NCBI GenBank assembly: GCA_963576725.1
Contig: OY755252.1
Span: 24,066,655-24,130,654 of the forward strand
Origin: Azorinus chamasolen
Lineage: Eukaryota > Mollusca > Bivalvia > Cardiida > Solecurtidae
DNA length: 64,000 nt
Direction of reading: 5' to 3'
The number at the start of each line of letters is the position of its first letter. Position 1 is the first letter of the stretch. The notes under the pieces are model-generated. The model did not search any database. It had not been told where the DNA came from and worked only from the letters and a program-made list of their open reading frames with translations. Below are positions 10,660 through 21,492 of the stretch, piece after piece. The translations under genes were made by a program, and so were the position numbers.

Positions 10660-11800
10660 TTTTTGTTAAGTGTCAACTCCAAACTTAAAAACCAAGGTAT
10701 CTATTTACAAGAGAAGGATTGAATTGATCCCTATTTCAATAGGACCATTCGCTGACCACTGTTGTAAAATTGGTTGGAAAACATGTTGAGAACATTGAAG
10801 AAACAAGAGCTTACAAAAAAGTTCGCACAAAGCTCGGTCATTCCGTAAAGCAGATTTGTACTGAATTGGGGGGAAATTTATGGGTCCCATAACGTATCTT
10901 ATGAGACAGTTCGTTGATGGAGAAAGAAATTTTACATTGGCACATAGTCTGTTAAAGATGCTGCCAAATCACGACGACATGTAACTGCAACATGCAAGAA
11001 GAATATTAGGGAACTCATTGATAATGAAAGTGATTGCAGATACACAGTTCGCGATATTGCCAAAGCTGTTGCCATATCACTATAAAGAATACTGTTCATT
11101 CTTAAGCGTATCCTGAAAGTACGAAAGATTTCTGCCAGATGGATACCCCATTTATTGACAGATGAACAAAAAGGATACGCGTAGAAACGGCCAAGCAATT
11201 GCTAAAACGCTTCCAAAGTTCAACTAAAGGCAACCTGCAAACTTTGTTTCTGGAGACGAAACTTGGGTGCACTATTTCGAGCCAGTTTGGATAATAGGAA
11301 ACAAGACATGGCTAACCCTACACGGTAGGCGACCTGTAGTGTTGCCAAAAGGACAATGTGAACAAAGGAGGTCATCTCGGCTATATTCTTCTCATGTGAC
11401 GGTATAACCATACACGTTCCGGTGCTAAAAGGCAAAAGTGTCACTGGGAGATATTACCGTGGTGTGGTACTGAACAGGCTAAAACATATTACCAGAAACG
11501 ACGGCCAGTGATAGGATTTCAATATGTTGGCCTATTGCATGATAATGACCTAGCACATACTTGTGAAAGTGTGAAGCAATTTCTATAACTGTTTTGCCAC
11601 ACCACCGTGCTCTCCAGATCTAGCCCCCTGTGACTTTTTCCAAAACTGAAAAAAGTTATCTGGTCGGCGATATACACTTGTACCTCCAGACAAGACCTTG
11701 GCCCAGCCGTCAGAGGTATACCCAAATCAGCCTAACATGACGCATTCCGGAAGTGAATTTACATACCGAAGTTATATGTATTTCAAGCCACGATAACTCT
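10660..11800 (+). pseudogene. Mariner-type transposase relic
   Basis: Translated fragments in shifting frames follow a mariner transposase in order: an N-terminal helix-turn-helix region (near 10960-11130, TATCKKNIRELIDNESD then YTVRDIAKAV), the linker-like ARWIPHLLTDEQK near 11135-11165, and then the catalytic core. The first catalytic Asp is in SGDETWVHYFEP near 11255, the second in LLHDND near 11540, and the third in SPDLAPCDFF near 11616, consistent with a DD34D mariner. After the third Asp the frame still reads PKLKK and, further on, RGIPKSAYHDAFRK-like residues. Several stops and frameshifts show it is dead. I did not find convincing terminal repeats. No intact protein is encoded. Confidence 0.85.
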
Positions 11801-12223
11801 CTGTCTCTACCCGCCTATCTGTCATTCTGTTTGTCCCTCTCTGTCTCCATCTGAGTGTGTGCGTAGTTTTTGTGTGTCAGTGTCCGACAATTTTGTTTTT
11901 TGTGTGGTAGCCCATTGGGCTACCAGAATTTTTTTCTACTAGCCCAGTGCCAGTGTCTACCTGAAAATGTTTCTTGTAGCTCAGGGATTTTTATGCAATG
12001 TCCGGATAGTCGGACTATGCGTCCGTGTTTGGCGTACATGCATGCTCATCCAAACCTAATATCCCTTATAATTACTAATTAATAACAACATACTAATAAA
12101 TCTATGTTTATTTTCAAGAAATAGAACAGTTATGACATAAATACATTTCATGTAAATTAAACATAACTAAAAGTACCAAAATATATTAAAAGCCTGTTGA
12201 TGACTAATTAGAAAATATGTCAA
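11801..12223. other. Intergenic, no gene recognised
   Basis: There is a pyrimidine-rich start (ctctgtctctacc...), a small palindrome 'tagcccattgggcta' near 11909-11923, then AT-rich sequence. The open frame at 11870-12082 has no recognisable domain. Confidence 0.4.
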
Positions 12224-12467
12224 TTAACCCTTTTCTCCATAAATTGCCCTTTATGTGCCTGTGCAAACAGAGCAGACACAGATCAGAGCTACATGAGCTG
12301 CCTGATCAGGGTCTCCTCTGTTTGCTTATGAAATAATGCAGATCTGATTCTACCAGTGTCTGTTCTGACAAAAAATAATTACTTTGTTGTAGCATTATAC
12401 AAGTTTGTCTGATTAATATTTTTATGTCATTATTTCTTGCATGAATATTCAAGGAGTAAACGGTTAA
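12224..12467. repeat. MITE-A' copy
   Basis: It runs from TTAACCCTTTTCTCC to GGAGTAAACGGTTAA. The core arms 'cagacacagatcagagc' and 'gcctgatcagggtctcctctgtttgc' have lost the central apex. Confidence 0.7.
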
Positions 12468-13209
12468 GTGTCAATAGGACTCATTAATTGAAAAAAATCA
12501 GAAAAGTCTAGAAGTGAAGCTGAATTGTCAATTTACACTCTTAGCTGTAAGAAAATGTTCATCATTCTTCCGCTTTGTGTGTGTATATTTAAGTATGTCT
12601 GGAGAGAGATAGAGAGCGAGGAGGGAGAGAGAGAGATACTGATAATTAAAGTGGTTTCGGCGCTTGTCATAAAATGAACTTACTTTATGTAACGTCGGCC
12701 GACCAACCATTGGGTCCATGTTCACTAGCTGATAATTTTTCCAAATGTTTTACCCTCTAGCACATTTTTTTCATCACAAACCCTTATCATGTTCAAAAAC
12801 AAAATTAATTCGTGTTAACAAGCCAGTGTATTACACTGGTACAATGTTGACCCGTTTGTCCTTAAAAAGGACAGTGCAGATCAGCAAATATTTTGTTTTC
12901 TGTCCCACCTTTCTCACGTTCATAACAAATGGATGGGTTTAAAAATAAGATCTGGGCAGGTTTTCCTTAAGTAATAGGGAAATGAATTGATTAGCCTATA
13001 GAAGCTGCCTGATACCGTTTCCCCATTCTGGCCATGCTTGTAACAGAGGGGAACACTCTATGATAGCACCACAATAAAGGTTATGTCTAATTTAACAGGT
13101 CTGTCTCTTCTATATCTAAAGTGCCAAATACGAGTCGATGTAAAGTCAGGTGCGTCTAGAGCAAAAGTATCCAGATGGAGAGTTCACGTATCAAGGCTAA
13201 TCATTGATT
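12468..13209. other. Intergenic, with a (GA)n-rich tract
   Basis: A purine tract of gagagagatagagagcgagg type lies at about 12600-12637. The rest shows no domain-bearing open frame or known repeat. Confidence 0.45.
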
Positions 13210-13459
13210 TTAACCCTTCGATTGCTGAATTTTGAAATACATTTATCCTTCTTTACTCATGTCCTGTTGTATAATTACATATATCTTCACTGTGTACAAG
13301 TAGTTCGCTGTGCAATCACTGCTGTGGAGTGCACTGGTTGCACAATCAACTTGTAAATAGTGCAGATCCTGATGAGACAGCTCCTGCAGGAGCTGTCTCA
13401 TCTGGGTCTTCACTATTTACAGGTAGGTATATTGACGAGAATAGCAAGCGAAGGGTTAA
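13210..13459 (+). repeat. MITE-B, complete
   Basis: This 250-bp copy has intact TTAACCCTTCG and CGAAGGGTTAA ends and a perfect apex, CAGCTCCTGCAGGAGCTG. Confidence 0.88.
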
Positions 13460-14129
13460 CACTCGGATATAGATGGTAGATTTGATCTATTGTAACATCA
13501 ATATTATGGGTGAAACTGGGCATCTCGGAATAAGTTTTGAACGGCTGATGAAAATGAACATCTCCGAATAAGTATTGAAAATCACACTATCATTATATAT
13601 TGGGCATTAAACAATAAATTCTATTTACATCCAGTTAAGGCTTCGTTTAAAAGTAGATCCCAGTCTGCAGGGTTATAAATGGCTAAGCTCGTTTAAACTG
13701 AGTTGAACGATTTATGACATTGCTCATCATTGCCTTTTGCCTGGGACAATACGTTGGCCATAATAAATACGCCCATAATAAGTACGCAATTCTTGCATAG
13801 TTTCCTTTAAATTCTTTGAGGCTCACTATTGTCCGTTACAAAGCACACCATAGATCTGAAACGCCAGAATATATTTTCATAGAATGCATTTTCGGATATT
13901 ATGTTGCTGATTGAACAGCCTCAGACCAGCTTGCAGGTGATTTCTGGGGTTTGCAGACCGTTTAAGTAAACGGGCTCGCGCAATCTATTACTACCATGAA
14001 AAAGGGGCAAGCTTGGCAATAGAGGGGTTGGCGGTAGTTAATGTAAAGGGTTAACAGTTATGCAATATGTTAAAATGAGACCCCGTCGCCTCTTAATCCT
14101 TGTTATAACCAGGCACACGAATTAATGAC
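13460..14129. other. Intergenic, no gene recognised
   Basis: I see only unlabelled repeat-like text (for example 'gcccataataagtacgca') and no supported coding region. Confidence 0.4.
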
Positions 14130-14345
14130 CATTTAACTCCTTCATCTCTGAATTATGAGAGTGGAATCATATCAATGATTAACTAAAGATCCATAGCCGT
14201 ATAAAAGCCTTGCATTCCATAGAGGATTTAAAATGGACAAAAAGTGCAGACCCTGATCAGAGGGCTCCTCTAGGAGCACTTTGACCTGAGCCTAACACTG
14301 TTTGAAAATGACTGTACATGTGTATGACGGGTTGAAAGGGCTTAA
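14130..14345. repeat. MITE-J, degenerate
   Basis: The core 'gtgcagaccctgatcagagggctcctctaggagcactttgacctgagcc' identifies the family; the ends are eroded. Confidence 0.55.
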
Positions 14346-14633
14346 ACGATTTAGATCCAGATAATATGTTGTATCAGGGTCCAATCTTTTTGACACTCAG
14401 TCAGAAGTTCTGTACAAGCTTGAAAGGTAGGAAAATATTGCCGCATATCAGGTAGCTGATATATATGTTTTCAGTGATATATATGTTTTCATTGACGGCC
14501 TAAGGATTTACCCTTTACTCCATGAATATCCATGTAAGATATAATGACATCATGGATATGTATTAGCTGATTGTTTTTTGTAATGGCATATGAACGCAAT
14601 ATAGTTTTGTTTTTGGTAGATGCTGTAGAGTCA

Positions 14634-14811
14634 GGGTCCATGCTTATAAAGCTTTTAGTTGAGTCTGATTTTCTTTCTCAGGCTTTTGATTGGTCAGATT
14701 TGAGTTCTCAAGCTTGTGATTGGTCAGATTTGAGCCAGAGGCTCAAATCTGACCAATCAAATGCTTGAGAACGTTCTCAGACTCAACTAAAAGTTTTATA
14801 AGCATGGACCC
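14634..14811. repeat. MITE-D hairpin
   Basis: The element is an almost complete inverted repeat, from GGGTCCATGCTTATAAAGC to ataagcATGGACCC, with an inner duplicated 'gattggtcagatttgag' segment. Four other copies lie at 24028, 36776, 46631 and 59214. Confidence 0.85.
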
Positions 14812-14922
14812 AGGTCTATTATAATTTCCTAAACAAACAGAACATACCCTGACTAGACCATCTACTATGTTTGCTAAGATTTAGAAGGCGATTTTATGGA
14901 AGAAAATGTTAACCCATGTTGG

Positions 14923-15270
14923 TACAGTGAACCCTCGTTATACCGGCATTCGTTACAATGGCACCCTCGTTATACCGGCAGTGTGCATTGAAAACAAATT
15001 ACCGTAAAGTCTTTGAAACAACCACTGAATAAATAGGTACAATGCCAATAAGACAGATGGTCGTTTAATGCAGACCACAAGAAGTGCAACAAGCTCCCAC
15101 AGGGACCTTTTTGCACTTCTTGTGTTCTGCGTTAAGTGTTCACCTGTTGGTACTTGTCTAAAACTGGCCATATGGCGCCTTTCATATTTAATCTCATTAT
15201 AACGGCAACCTCGTTATACCAGAAAAATGTCTGGAAACAAACACCTCCGTTGCAATGAGGATTCACTGTA
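14923..15270. repeat. TA-type MITE related to E (tacagtgaaccctcgttatacc)
   Basis: The outer ends 'acagtgaaccctcgtta' and 'gaggattcactgta' are inverted. The inner arms 'cagaccacaagaagtgcaacaagctccc' and 'gggacctttttgcacttcttgtgttctgcgtta' form the hairpin. Confidence 0.7.
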
Positions 15271-15454
15271 ATTGTTTTCTAAGTGTTCGAGACGCTATGT
15301 CTGGCTGTGTGCTAATCAAATATGTGCGACTACTTTTGTTCCTGACAGGAAGAGATCCTGACAGTGACCTGTTCATGAATTCAGGAATATTCAGCAGCTT
15401 TATAATGACTTATTTATAAGCGCATAGGAACGACGGCGTGTATGTCATTATTCG

Positions 15455-15666
15455 TTAACCTTTAGCCTGCTGACCAAATTATTTTACAGACATTTTCACC
15501 TACTACATTTTCAAAATCAAGCCATAATCAATTTGTCTACCACAATGCAATCAGGGTGTCAAACAGTTTGGATCCTGATGAGACGCCGAATTATTCGGCG
15601 TCTCATCGGGATCCAAACTGGTTGCATTGGTATTCACTCTTCCACCAATAGCAGGCTAAATGTTAA
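15455..15666. repeat. MITE-G' (TTAACCTTTAGCCTGC...GCAGGCTAAATGTTAA)
   Basis: The core hairpin has arms 'gtttggatcctgatgagacgccga' and 'tcggcgtctcatcgggatccaaac'. A reduced copy lies at 50529-50725. Confidence 0.75.
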
Positions 15667-16119
15667 GTAAACAGAGCAGAAAACTGATCAAACCACTCCT
15701 ACATGAGCCATCTGACATTGTCTTCTCTGTTTGCAAAGGCGTTAAAATGCTTATCTATGATGTAAAAGTTTCAAATCAGGTCGACATGTTGTCCTCTACA
15801 GTGGACGTCTGATGGTTTTATGTGTAGCTTGTCGAAATCCTCAAACAAACGTTTGTAACTGGCATGGATACTTCAAAATCAATACGTTTTATGATGATAA
15901 TATTATGATAGCACATGTATTATGATACATATTCGTCTAGTACATGTTTCTGTAATGGTATAATTAAGTAACAGACAAGCTGTGATTAATATTATTAATT
16001 ATTACAGTCTGATTTGGATTTTATTTGGGTTTTGTTATACAATAAAACTTCGATTATTCTAGCACTCCAATACGTCGTGTCATTATCTTTACGAGGCAAC
16101 TGTATGCATAATGAAAGTG

Positions 16120-16325
16120 GTGCAGAATGCCGGATCTGTGATAACCTATGCAAACAGTTTGGATCCAGATGAGACGCCGAATAACTCGGCGTCTCATCAG
16201 GATCCAAACTGTTTGTTACTGTTACAATGTTTTTGAAATAAAAATGAAGAAAAAAAAAAAAAAAAGAAAATTTGTAGCAGACGACAAAGTTAGCAGACGG
16301 CAGAGATTGGCAGCGAAAGGGTTAA
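16120..16325. repeat. MITE-G, left end missing
   Basis: A perfect core hairpin (about 16150-16216; gagacgccgaataactcggcgtctc) is followed by a poly-A-like run and the right end ggcagcgaaagggttaa. The left TTAACCCTTTCGCTGCC end is not seen. Confidence 0.75.
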
Positions 16326-16585
16326 TCAGTATTTAATATACAAAGTATAACGTAACATAAGTAGTCTATATTTGGTATGTATGGTTTAGTTATAAAGTAA
16401 AGTCTCCATTATTCGAAAACCCAGGTACGTATCATTATCGATCTTGAATGAAGGTGGCACTCTGTCAGGTTATGCATGATTTCCACGCTGCCTGAAATTT
16501 CGTATTATCGGGTATATTTCTGTATTTGATATACATTACATAACGTGACATAGCCTAGACTAAATTAATAGCTACTGTATGTTTA

Positions 16586-16719
16586 TACATAAATACTTGA
16601 ATTGCTCTGATCTAATAGTTCAACCACTAAGGGCCTTTTTCAAAGATTATCATGATAATCTTTGAAAAAGGCCCTTAGTGGTCGAAATATTAGATCAGAG
16701 CAATTCAAGTATTTATGTA
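16586..16719. repeat. 134-bp perfect palindrome
   Basis: The arm tacataaatacttgaattgc... at 16586 is repeated in inverted form at the right end, with the centre near 16650 (gattatcatgataatc). Only a few mismatches occur over about 65 bp of stem. No second copy is visible in the window. Confidence 0.85.
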
Positions 16720-16927
16720 TTATATTAATATAGCCAATACATTTCAATTTATAGCCAATACATTTCAAAACAAACCACAAACTATAAGGCATGACATTTA
16801 AAAAAAAAAAACATTAACAGAGATAGTTAACATATGAGTAGCGTGTTTACATGTCCACGGTAAATACAAAACAAAAATGTATGTGTTTTGAAATAATAAA
16901 TTACTGTAAGTTACAGCTGAATAGTTC

Positions 16928-17316
16928 TTAACCTTCACAATGCTGAGCATTCAAATGGACGAATTTCAAATAGGTCAAGCTTAGAGTGAATGCTTGGGGA
17001 ATATTTCTAAAGAAAAGTGTAACATGACAAACAGTGCAGACTCAGGTGAGAGGGGTTCTCTCATCTAGCTCCTCTGACACCTTAAGTATTCTCTCCCAGT
17101 ATTCCGGTTTAACCCTTTCCCTCATATTGACGACTTTTGTCGACTCTGTAAATGTCTCTTTGTGAAATCATTGTGATAAATAGAGCATTTGCTCCTATAG
17201 GAGCAAATGCTCTATTTATCACAATGGTTTCAAACTACAAATTCTAAAATTTTAATTTTCTCTAGTTAATGCTCCTTTTCGGTAGATTTATTCAAAGAGG
17301 TTGTAAGAGGTTAAAG
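16928..17316. repeat. J-like MITE followed by MITE-C
   Basis: The segment 16928-17105 (ttaaccttcacaatgctgagcattc...aaacagtgcagactcagg) matches 25949-26141. From TTAACCCTTTCCC at 17109 to about 17314 lies a MITE-C with a perfect hairpin around TTTGCTCCTATAGGAGCAAA. Confidence 0.7.
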
Positions 17317-17559
17317 CGGATTTACTATATAAAGATTTGAGTTTGCAGTGTCTTTCGGTGTAAAATGGGTCCATGTAACATTATAAGCATTCAGCTAATG
17401 AATATTCATAATGCTAATTCTCACATGCATATTGAACAGGTAAAGTGTTACAATGTAAGTCGTTTCTTTCTGGTTATGCACATGTCAATTATTCATTTGG
17501 AACCCATCAACTGTTTTCAGAAATGCCAATATTCAACAAACTAAAAGAATACAGTTAAA

Positions 17560-18381
17560 GCTTCTGTCATTTCTCAATCAATGTTGTGGACTTGTTTGGG
17601 TCCCCGCGGGGCACTGTCTCGCCTGTACTTATCCAAAATGTTAATTGGAGAGAATCTCCAATTCTTAAACTTAATGTGAAAAGAGTAACATCAAATATAG
17701 CCTTTTAAACACAGACACATATTTACGGTTATTCAAACAGAGTAGACCCATATCAGACAGCCCTTTTAGGCGTTGTCTGATCAGGGCATGCCCTGTACTT
17801 TTATCGAATAATGAAGATAAATGTATGAAATGGTCAGCACTTTCTTTGCAAACGTGTCAGTTACCAATTGGTCTGGTCTATATTCATTAGTTGAAACGTT
17901 CATTTATTAATCAAAACAAAGTTGCATGTTCGACATTCGACATGTATTGCATTTTGCACTCCACGTCGGTTTTGTTCATTTTAGTGTGTACTCCAATCGC
18001 CTCATTGTATCCGTAGTACATTTGGAAGTGTGCAGTGTAATTGTATCGAACAGTACTATATTTAAAAAAGTAATTACATTATGCAATGTGATAATATAAC
18101 GATGGAAAGATAGAAGGACTTATTCCTTAATTACCCTAAGTACATGTATGCGGACGCCTAATCGTTCATCTTTGTATATTTGTAAAGATTAAACGTCAAT
18201 TTTAGCGCTGTTTTATAATATAGAGTTGGAATAATGTAAACCCAAATCAAACTGCTGTATCAGTAGTAGTCTTATCTGAGTCTATACGTTTGTTTTAGTT
18301 TTTCTGTCCAAATACTTAACCATTTATTAGTATGATATCTGACTATTAGTGTGGCTATGATTATCTGTGACACCGCTGTCG
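17560..18381. other. Intergenic with one decayed MITE-A core
   Basis: The core fragment 'aaacagagtagacccatatcagacagccctttt...ttgtctgatcagggca' lies at about 17735-17803, and a weaker one at 18225-18300. Nothing else is supported. Confidence 0.45.
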
Positions 18382-18421
18382 AATTGAATTGATTTGAATT
18401 GAATTGAATTGAATTGAATTG
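18382..18421. repeat. (GAATT)n microsatellite
   Basis: Seven to eight units of tgaat/gaatt occur in tandem with one interruption. Confidence 0.85.
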
Positions 18422-18505
18422 AGAGTGCGCCTGTGAATATCCAAGTATTCAAGAATAAGGTGAGTATGTAATTCCGTGGGATATATACCATCACGCTTAT
18501 TACTG

Positions 18506-18696
18506 TAACACTTTCCTTCATATAAACACTTTTTCATGCATTTACAAAAAGAGTAGATCCAGATCAGACGGTTCCTTTATGAGAAGTTTAATCAGGGTCT
18601 GCTCTGTATGCTATAGGGTCTCGATATATCCGTTTCTTTAGTTTATGAAATGGCTACAATGATCCACCTTCAATATTTCATTATATTTTGTCCACA
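18506..18696. repeat. MITE-A left half, interrupted
   Basis: The sequence aacactttccttcatataaac... with its core 'gagtagatccagatcagacggttcc...gtttaatcagggtctgctctg' stops where the TRIM-like element begins. A plausible right end, 'catgaatattcgcagagcaaagcg', lies at 19170-19193 beyond that element. Confidence 0.55.
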
Positions 18697-18716
18697 ATGT
18701 AACATGGTGAAAAAGT

Positions 18717-18791
18717 TGTGACTCGACTGGGACTCGAACCAAGGGCCTCTGGCTTACCATGCCAGCACTCTACCGACTGAGCTGCCAAGCC
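18717..18791 (-). tRNA. tRNA-like sequence, Thr(GGT)-type anticodon loop, probably repeat-borne
   Basis: On the minus strand the sequence folds as a cloverleaf: acceptor GGCTTGG against TCGAGTC with wobbles, D arm GCTC-AGTCGGTA-GAGT, anticodon stem CTGGC/GCCAG with loop ATGGTAA (anticodon GGT), and a T arm with loop TTCGAGT and one stem mismatch. The internal promoter boxes look intact. It lies inside a 101-bp direct repeat, so it is more likely part of a retroelement than a functional tRNA gene. Confidence 0.5.
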
Positions 18792-19003
18792 ACACAGTAA
18801 AGCCTATCAACTTATTTCACCACAATCTCTACCCGGGTACACACACCCCCTCTACACAAGAATTCGTCCCGAATTCTTACTTAAAGAACACTCCACGAGT
18901 TTCTTATTATTACACATTATCTTCATATAATTTTCATAATCTTCATATAAATCACCTTATGGGTTATTTACGTTGGGCGCCAAATGTAACATGGTGAAAA
19001 AGT

Positions 19004-19078
19004 TGTGACTCGACTGGGACTCGAACCCAGGGCATCTGGCTTAGCATGCCAACACTCTACCGACTGAGTTAACAAGGC
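19004..19078 (-). tRNA. tRNA-like sequence, GCT anticodon position, repeat-borne
   Basis: This is the partner of the copy at 18717. The T stem CTGGG/CCCAG is perfect here, but the D stem reads ACTC/GAGT and the anticodon loop is ATGCTAA, giving GCT. The different anticodon in a near-identical body argues for a decaying repeat rather than two real tRNA genes. Confidence 0.45.
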
Positions 19079-19362
19079 ACACAGTGGCTTTAAAACTATA
19101 TGTATTAGTTTGTTACAAAACATCATATTTATTATCATTCATAATTATCATTCATGTCATTATTTTACATGAATATTCGCAGAGCAAAGCGTTCAAAATG
19201 TTATGTTTTTACGCCGTCACATAAAAAAGTGGAGGTCACTTAGAAGTCATGATTCATTTTCTTTGATAAAGGATTTTTTTGTGCCCGGACATGTGAAATG
19301 CAAGTTTGGTTTAGAACTTCTTCTTAGAAATATTCTTCTTTACTTTTGATGTATTAACAGGA

Positions 19363-19662
19363 ATGGAGCTGATTACAGTAACCTTTGCCACTGTTCTGAT
19401 CAAGATCAGCTTGGCTGAGAAGTGTACAAGTTCCTATCAGATAGGGAACACGTGTCCAAGCACATATGGTCCATCATCGACCGTATCTCCCCAGGTCCGA
19501 TCGGTGTCCGAGTGCACTAGTATATGTGGCAAGCAGCTGTACTGTAATTCGGCCATCTTTGATAGAGTGGCAACAACTTGCACAACAAATGAATGGAAAC
19601 TCTGGAAGCTTTCAACAGATTGCAACCGCAACCAGACAATCAAATATGTTGAGCTGAAAAAG
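19363..19662 (+). CDS. Gene A exon 1: signal peptide and Apple-like module
   Basis: The exon opens at ATG 19363 and encodes exactly 100 codons, ending AAG|gtaaga in phase 0. Residues 1-18 are hydrophobic with a likely cleavage site near LAEK, so the product should enter the secretory pathway. After it come Cys residues in the order seen in PAN/Apple-type modules, with the run C-x3-C-x5-CN-x10-C (SECTSIC...YCNSAIFD...TTC). An AG with a T-rich run immediately precedes the ATG (attaacag|gaATG), so an upstream 5'UTR exon is possible. The exon joins 21616 in phase. The family assignment rests on Cys spacing, not on a strong signature. Confidence 0.75.
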
Positions 19663-19673
19663 GTAAGAAGCAA

Positions 19674-19884
19674 TTAACCCATTCTCCACATCCCCAACTC
19701 CTTTTGATGTCTGTAAAAGTCACTTTTTGAAATAGTTGTGGTTATGGAGCAAATGCTCTATTTATCACAATGGTTTCAAACTACATAATTCTAAAAATTT
19801 ACCATGTTGCTAATAAATGTTCATTTTCGGTAGTTTTATTAAAAAAAGGTTGGGTCTAAAACAGTCTATAAGGAAATGGGTTGA
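19674..19884. repeat. MITE-C, decayed hairpin
   Basis: It begins at TTAACCCATTCTCC, 12 bases after the exon 1 splice donor, and ends near GGGTTGAA. One arm of the hairpin is deleted. Confidence 0.65.
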
Positions 19885-19930
19885 ATAAATATGATTAGGC
19901 ATTCATTTATATAGTACCGTGTGTTTGCAG

Positions 19931-20083
19931 TACAGTAAAACCTCTCTATAACGGCCACTAAATTACATCAAGTATTTTGTGTTAAGGCAGGTGGCTGCTT
20001 AAAGCAAGGTGAAAGTAAAACAGACGCTCCTATACCAACTGATTAACACAATTTAGTGCCCGTTATAGAGAGGTTTTACTGTA
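19931..20083. repeat. MITE-E, internally deleted
   Basis: It has perfect TACAGTAAAACCTCTCTATAACGG and matching inverted right end. The hairpin is cut off after 'cagacgctcctat'. A full copy is at 49512-49720. Confidence 0.8.
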
Positions 20084-20102
20084 AAAGTGGCAAAAGCAAC
20101 TA

Positions 20103-20740
20103 CAATGGAACCTGAGTATCCCGCACTCGGGAACTCGAGTTTTGATAAGTCGTTCTATTCCAATATTCATAATTCAAAATTGTTCCGAAATTCACCGCAG
20201 CATATATCTATAAAGACATGCGACTGCAAGTAATGCTTAAAGCTCCGACGGGAACTTTCAACATTACTTTCGACCTGCATTAAGCTGGTACACCAAGAAC
20301 GTTAGATATAGGCTGAATCGAACTACCGTTACCTCGAAGTCATTTATATTGTTCCTTAACCGATTACCTCATAGGCTATTTTTAGATCCAACTTCTTTGA
20401 TGAATCTACCGAAAAGGAGAATTAACTAGAAAAAATGATTTTGTTTAGAATTTTGTAGTTTGAAACCATTGTGATAAATAGAGCATTTGCTCCTATAGGA
20501 TCAAATGCTCTATTTATCACAATGGCTTCACAAGATGAGTTTTACAGAGTCGTCAAAAGTCGTCAATATGAGGGAATAGGTTGAAGCTCCGACGGGATAT
20601 TTCAACATTACTTTCGACCTGCATTAAGCTGTTACATTAAGAGCGTTAGATATAGGCTGAATCGAACTACCGTTACCTCGAAGTCATTTATATTGTCCCT
20701 TAAAGTTCGAGATATTGAGCATCCTCTGCAATGTACATAA
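20103..20740. repeat. MITE-F interrupted by MITE-C, with 119-bp flanking duplication
   Basis: MITE-F text (gaacctgagtatcccgcactcgg...) runs to 20359. A MITE-C occupies about 20356-20584 with a near-perfect hairpin. Beyond it, 20585-20703 repeats 20241-20359 (agctccgacggga...tgcattaagct...cgaagtcatttatattg) with only a few differences before F continues. Confidence 0.7.
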
Positions 20741-20869
20741 ATATCAAACGATGGTGTACGATGTAAGAAATAATGACATCATGAATATTAATAAAATTAA
20801 TTGACGTAATAACACATGGACGCATGGATCTTTTGCTAATGCGGAAACTGTTGTATCATATCTCTTTTA

Positions 20870-21269
20870 TATCATAAACAAACAGAGCAGACCCTGGGTC
20901 TACAGGAGTCATCTGATGTGGTTCTGCTCTGTTTGCAAATGCGTTAAAGGATTTATGGAGTAAATGGTTAAGAAGCTGTCTGCCGGATGTCAAACAGCTT
21001 GGATCCTGAGCACTTGTACCTTGTATTAAGTTACCACCTGTCATAAAAATTCCCTTTATATAAACGCACGCTATTGCAAACAGAGAAGACCCAGATCAGA
21101 AGGCTCCTAAGGGAATCGTCTGATCAGACTTTGCTCTGTTTGCTATTGACATTTAATAGATTTGTGCCTTAGTTTCTAAACCTGCTACAATGGTTAACTT
21201 TCCATATTTCATTATAACTACAGCAGGTATTGAAATTTGGACTAAAAATAGAATAGGGAACCGGTTTAA
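20870..21269. repeat. Decayed A-type core and a MITE-A copy
   Basis: A core fragment lies at about 20877-20945 (acagagcagaccctgggtctacagg). A fuller MITE-A runs from about 21048 to 21269 with the core 'agaagacccagatcagaaggctcctaagggaatcgtctgatcag'. Confidence 0.6.
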
Positions 21270-21492
21270 CCCATTACCTCAAAGGCTATTTTTAGATCCA
21301 ACCACTTTGAATAAATCTACCTGAAAGGAGCATTAACTAGAGAAATGGACACTTTTTGAATTATTTAGTTTGAAACCATTGTGATAAATAGAGCATTTCT
21401 CCTATAGAAGCAAATGCTCTATTTATCACAATGGTTTCACAAAGTGACATTTACAGAGTCGTCAAAATCGGCAATATGAGGGGATGGGTTAA
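21266..21492. repeat. MITE-C, complete, upstream of gene A exon 2
   Basis: It runs from TTAACCCATTACCTCA to GGGATGGGTTAA, sharing its first TTAA with the MITE-A end. The hairpin arms 'gaaaccattgtgataaatagagcattt' pair around a short apex. Confidence 0.8.

Larger units (their letters stand above)
18698..19085 (-). mobile_element. TRIM-like element: two 101-bp direct repeats flanking about 186 bp
   Basis: The direct repeats 18698-18798 and 18985-19085 start with TGTAACATGG and each contain a tRNA-like sequence. Between them, next to the right-hand repeat, is ttgggcgccaa at about 18973-18983. Read on the minus strand, the repeat ends TGTTACA and is followed by TTTGGCGCCCAACGT, the form of a tRNA primer-binding site next to an LTR (family knowledge). 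There is no coding sequence between the repeats. That would make it a terminal-repeat retrotransposon in miniature; a tRNA-derived SINE dimer is the alternative. Confidence 0.55.

Noticed and set aside
18717..19078. Two functional tRNA genes (Thr and Ser)
   Set aside because: Both lie in 101-bp direct repeats with near-identical bodies but different anticodons and with stem defects; better explained as repeat-borne.
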